64,000 bases of DNA, from positions 49,247 through 113,246 of the forward strand of contig NW_026251806.1 of assembly GCF_025024155.1 (NCBI RefSeq), read 5' to 3'. The DNA comes from Gamsiella multidivaricata. Taxonomy: Eukaryota > Mortierellomycota > Mortierellomycetes > Mortierellales > Mortierellaceae. Position 1 is the stretch's first letter; every line of letters begins with the position of its first letter. A program made the position numbers and the translations under genes. The notes under the pieces were generated by a model. It was not told the DNA's origin. It saw only the letters and a program-made list of their open reading frames with translations, and ran no database searches. Positions 61,056 through 64,000 of this stretch are shown here, in pieces.

Positions 61056-64000
61056 TCAAACAAGCGAAAAGATATTCTCCGAATCGACCGGCTTTGCTGA
61101 CTGCACAGCAGGAGAAACGGTCGTGGCAGCGGTATCCATCATACTGTGGTTTGACGGCACCTTGAGTTTATGCGCTACGGACGCCATGGTCATTAGCTTT
61201 TTGCTTGCCTCGCGGAAGCCCAAAGGCGGAATCGGCTTGCCCACAGCGCCGCGTTGCTCTAATAGCCGCGTATTTATCCTGCTTAAGCCTTGGGCGTTTT
61301 GGATAGAGGTATTTGACACGGTAAGTCTGTCATGCATCGAAGTCCAATGCAGGTGCACCTGATAGCGATCCTCCTCTTCTATGACCTGCCACATGCGAAC
61401 AGACTTATCGCCACAGCCGGTTGCGAAATAGGTGCTATTTGGAGTAGAGTTCCAGGTGATGCTTGTGATTCGTCCATGAAAGTCTTGAACAACTGCCATA
61501 CATTGACCCGAATTCACATCCCACAGCCGCACCGTGTTGTCGTGACTGCCCGAGGCGATCTGCTGGCCGCTGAGCGAATACACCACGCTTGTAACAGCCT
61601 CGATATGGCCGCTTAAGATGGGACCGGGCGCACCGGTTTGCGCGTCCCACAATCGCACCGTGGAGTCCCAACTTCCCGAGGCGATCTGCTGGCCACTGGG
61701 CGAATACACTACGCTCGTAATCATGCCGGTATGTCCGCTTAAGATGGGACCAGGTGCACCGGTTTGTGCATCCCACAGTCGCACCGTGTGATCCAAACTT
61801 CCCGAGGCGATCTGCTGGCCACTGGGCGAATACACCACACTCGTAACAAAGTGGGTGTGGCCGCTTAAGATGGGACCAGGTGCACCGGTTTGTGCATCCC
61901 ACAGTCGCACCGTCTCGTCGCGACTACCCGAGGCGATCTGCTGGCCGCTGGGCGAATACACCATGCTCTCAACAAAGTAGGTATGGCCGCTTAAGGTGGG
62001 GCCGGGTGCACCGGTTTGCGCGTCCCACAGTCGCACCGTGTTGTCGTAACTTCCCGAGGCGATCTGCTGGCCACTGGGTGCATACACCACGCTCGTAACA
62101 GTGGCGGTATGGCCGCTTAAGATGGGACCGGGTGCACCGGTTTGCGCGTCCCACAGTCGCACCGTGCAATCCATACTTCCCGAGGCGATCTGCTGGCCGC
62201 TGGGTGCACACACAACGCTCGCAACATACTGGGTATGGCCGCTTAAGATGAGGCCAGGTGCACCGGTTTGCGCGTCCCACAGTCGCACCGTGTTGTCCCT
62301 ACTTCCTGAGGCGATCTGCTGGCCACTAGGCGAATACACCACGCTCGTAACATCACCGGTATGGCCGCTTAAGATGGGACCAGGTGCACCGGTTTGTGCA
62401 TCCCACAGTCGCACCGTGTGATCCAAACTTCCCGAGGCGATCTGCTGGCCACTGGGCGAATACACTACGCTCGTAACAATGTCGGTATGTCCGCTTAAGA
62501 TGGGACCGGGTGCACCGGTTTGCGCATCCCACAGTCGCACCGTTTTGTCGTAACTTCCCGAGGCGATCTGCTGGCCGCTGGGTGCATACACAACGCTCGC
62601 AACATACTGGGTATGGCCGCTTAAGATGAGGCCGGGTGCACCGGTTTGTGCGTCCCACAGTCGCACCGTGTCGTCGTAACTTCCCGAGGCGATCTGCTGG
62701 CCATTGGGCGAATACACCACGCTCGCAACTGGGTAGCTATGGCCGCTTAAGATGGGACCGGGCACACCGGTTTGCGCGTCCCACAGTCGCACGGTGTTGT
62801 CGTGGCTACCCGAGGCGATCTGCTGGCCGCTGGGTGCATACATCACGCTCGTAACAGTGGCGGTATGGCCGCTTAAGATGGGACCAGGTGCACCGGTTTG
62901 CGCGTCCCACAGTCGCACCGTGTTGTCCCAACTTCCCGAGGCGATCTGGTGGCCGCTGGGTGAATACACCACGCTCAGAACCGCGTTGGTATGGCCACGC
63001 AAGGTGTGGGCTTTTGCCCAAGTCGAAGTGTCATACACGCTGATCGTGTCGTTCGCGAGACCTATAGCACAGAATTTCCCATCGGGCGGATACGCGTAAG
63101 ATTCCACGTTGCTATCCTCTAAGAGGTACGGCCATTCGCCAAACTGCACACCCCCCATCTGTGCGTTGTCCAAGTTGGCCTGACGCAGCCAAATATTGCG
63201 GAGATTGACTTTTCTCAAATCTGCCCCTTGCAGCTGTGCAGAATCGAATTGGCCACCACTCAGGTCCGCTCCTGGAATCTGGATGCCTTTCAGATCTGCG
63301 CTGTTGAACAGGATCCCGGCTCTAACCAATATCGTGATCGCATTGGCCGCCGCCTCGCGTGCCTCTTTGTTGACTTTGGAGCATTCGATCGTGGCGAGCA
63401 GCTGTTGCTTGAAGAGAGGTTCCTGTTGGACACGCTCTGCTAAAAATTGCAGAATCGACGGCTCACCCACAAAGCTTCTCCGTGACAAGGGCGAATCGAG
63501 CACCGCCTGTGCAATGGCTGCCACGGGTTCCTCTACAGTAGCCTGGTCTTCGAAGCTCATGACCGAATCGACGCTCCCTCGACGTGGTAGGTCTTGGGGT
63601 AAGGCCGCGCGACTCGCGCTCTCTCCGTCTTGCGGCTCAAACACCGCTCGGGCCAAGCAGTATTCCAGCAGTGATTTATGGATGAACCGGTATTGATTGC
63701 CACTGCGCGTCAGAGGACACGCCTCGCGCAAGAGCTGCTGCTTCTCGTTCTCCCGGCTAAAGAAACCTTCTTTCCATGTCCCTTGATCGCGAAAGGGAGA
63801 GTACTCGACCACCGGATTTCCCACTTGTTCTTTGTACATCGCTGCCGCTAGCGCTTTCAGAAAGCCAACTCCGTTTTGTGCAAAGCCATCGTCGGACAAG
63901 TTCTCGAACACCTTCTTCTCTTGATAGCTCAAGTCCTTCTTCTCAACGAGCCGCTTCTTGCCTCGCTCCAACCACTGCTCCAACAACTGGCATACAACGC
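61056..64000 (-). CDS. STAND/NACHT-like protein, C-terminal part: pentapeptide region plus WD40 propeller
   Basis: The reading frame is open to the right edge of the window, so the N-terminal part, presumably with an NTPase domain, lies outside. About 980 residues are visible. First comes a helical region typical of the segment after a NACHT domain (KKVFENLSDDGFAQNGVGFL, YRFIHKSLLEYCLARAVFEP). A Ser-rich linker follows, then helical repeats. A pentapeptide-like stretch comes next (ADLKGIQIPGADLSGGQF, GADLRKVNLRN, ANLDNAQMGG). Twelve 42-residue WD40 repeats of nearly identical sequence (LSGHT...SGQQIASGS...VRLWDAQTGAPG) precede a more typical divergent repeat (GRITSITWN, SVRMWQV) and a basic tail ending ENIFSLV. 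Proteins of this layout in fungi are thought to act as NLR-like sensors. That role is inferred. Confidence 0.85.
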   Translation of the reverse strand, partial: VVCQLLEQWLERGKKRLVEKKDLSYQEKKVFENLSDDGFAQNGVGFLKALAAAMYKEQVGNPVVEYSPFRDQGTWKEGFFSRENEKQQLLREACPLTRSGNQYRFIHKSLLEYCLARAVFEPQDGESASRAALPQDLPRRGSVDSVMSFEDQATVEEPVAAIAQAVLDSPLSRRSFVGEPSILQFLAERVQQEPLFKQQLLATIECSKVNKEAREAAANAITILVRAGILFNSADLKGIQIPGADLSGGQFDSAQLQGADLRKVNLRNIWLRQANLDNAQMGGVQFGEWPYLLEDSNVESYAYPPDGKFCAIGLANDTISVYDTSTWAKAHTLRGHTNAVLSVVYSPSGHQIASGSWDNTVRLWDAQTGAPGPILSGHTATVTSVMYAPSGQQIASGSHDNTVRLWDAQTGVPGPILSGHSYPVASVVYSPNGQQIASGSYDDTVRLWDAQTGAPGLILSGHTQYVASVVYAPSGQQIASGSYDKTVRLWDAQTGAPGPILSGHTDIVTSVVYSPSGQQIASGSLDHTVRLWDAQTGAPGPILSGHTGDVTSVVYSPSGQQIASGSRDNTVRLWDAQTGAPGLILSGHTQYVASVVCAPSGQQIASGSMDCTVRLWDAQTGAPGPILSGHTATVTSVVYAPSGQQIASGSYDNTVRLWDAQTGAPGPTLSGHTYFVESMVYSPSGQQIASGSRDETVRLWDAQTGAPGPILSGHTHFVTSVVYSPSGQQIASGSLDHTVRLWDAQTGAPGPILSGHTGMITSVVYSPSGQQIASGSWDSTVRLWDAQTGAPGPILSGHIEAVTSVVYSLSGQQIASGSHDNTVRLWDVNSGQCMAVVQDFHGRITSITWNSTPNSTYFATGCGDKSVRMWQVIEEEDRYQVHLHWTSMHDRLTVSNTSIQNAQGLSRINTRLLEQRGAVGKPIPPLGFREASKKLMTMASVAHKLKVPSNHSMMDTAATTVSPAVQSAKPVDSENIFSLV
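61491..63002 (-). repeat. Tandem array of twelve 126-bp WD40-coding units
   Basis: Unit starts fall at 63002 minus multiples of 126. All units keep the same length, with no indels. Differences cluster at the same codons: the residues after GHT, the codons after ASGS, and synonymous sites. The block coding for the SGQQIASGS segment and that coding for the VRLWDAQTGAPG segment are almost invariant at DNA level. Confidence 0.95.

Noticed and set aside
61491..63002. Regularly spaced repeats that could suggest a CRISPR or satellite array
   Set aside because: The period is exactly 126 bp, open in one frame, and each unit encodes a WD40 repeat. There are no unique spacers.

Overview
This is fungal nuclear DNA, most likely from an early-diverging filamentous lineage. 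I favour Mortierellomycota, by inference. The evidence is intron-dense genes (up to 17 exons, mostly 50-110 nt GT-AG introns with CTAAC/CTGAC-like branch sites), an ARL5 GTPase, a Rab3GAP catalytic subunit and a TRAPPC10 of animal-like type, a chitin-wall gene repertoire, and a large STAND-type protein with pentapeptide and WD40 repeats of the kind expanded in Mortierella-like fungi. Most genes were rebuilt by joining ORF segments at splice sites. Exon phases close exactly in almost every model.

Layout, left to right. (-) GH20 beta-hexosaminidase (110-2444); (+) TRAPPC10/Trs130 (3100-8047); (+) Rab3GAP catalytic subunit (8310-12132); (-) ARL5 (12497-13707); (-) leucine-rich-repeat PP1-docking protein resembling PPP1R37 (14353-19145); (+) HSPA12-like Hsp70 ATPase (19929-22271); (+) DUF3712-type single-pass membrane protein (22846-25924); (+) cystathionine beta-synthase (26590-28316, with a possible extra first exon at 26426); (-) single-RRM SR splicing factor (28516-30029); (+) diaphanous-type formin (31327-36936); (+) pseudokinase-ankyrin protein (37981-42692); (-) YEA4/SLC35B4 nucleotide-sugar transporter (42822-44832); (-) CLIP-170-like CAP-Gly protein (45181-50170); (+) phosducin-like PLP2/PDCL3 (51654-52760); (+) unknown one-TM protein (52847-54670); (+) histidine-rich protein (56477-59284).

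The right end differs in character. It holds a 36-T tract, unexplained sequence, a diverged antisense 3' piece of large-subunit rRNA (about 60190-60636), and the C-terminal part of a STAND/NACHT-like protein whose WD40 array is twelve near-identical 126-bp units (61491-63002). That gene runs off the window.

The genes do not form an operon, but themes recur. Three neighbours act in Rab/Arf membrane traffic (TRAPPC10, Rab3GAP1, ARL5). Two act in actin or microtubule organisation (formin, CLIP-170), and PLP2 assists CCT-dependent tubulin/actin folding. Two act in N-acetylglucosamine metabolism (hexosaminidase, UDP-GlcNAc-type transporter). The most unusual items are the kinase-like protein lacking the HRD aspartate, the homogenised WD40 array beside an rRNA relic, a Cys/His first exon that can splice in frame onto CBS, a 30-G tract inside the long SR-protein intron, and a CLIP-170 whose terminal tyrosine is encoded by a 7-nt exon.
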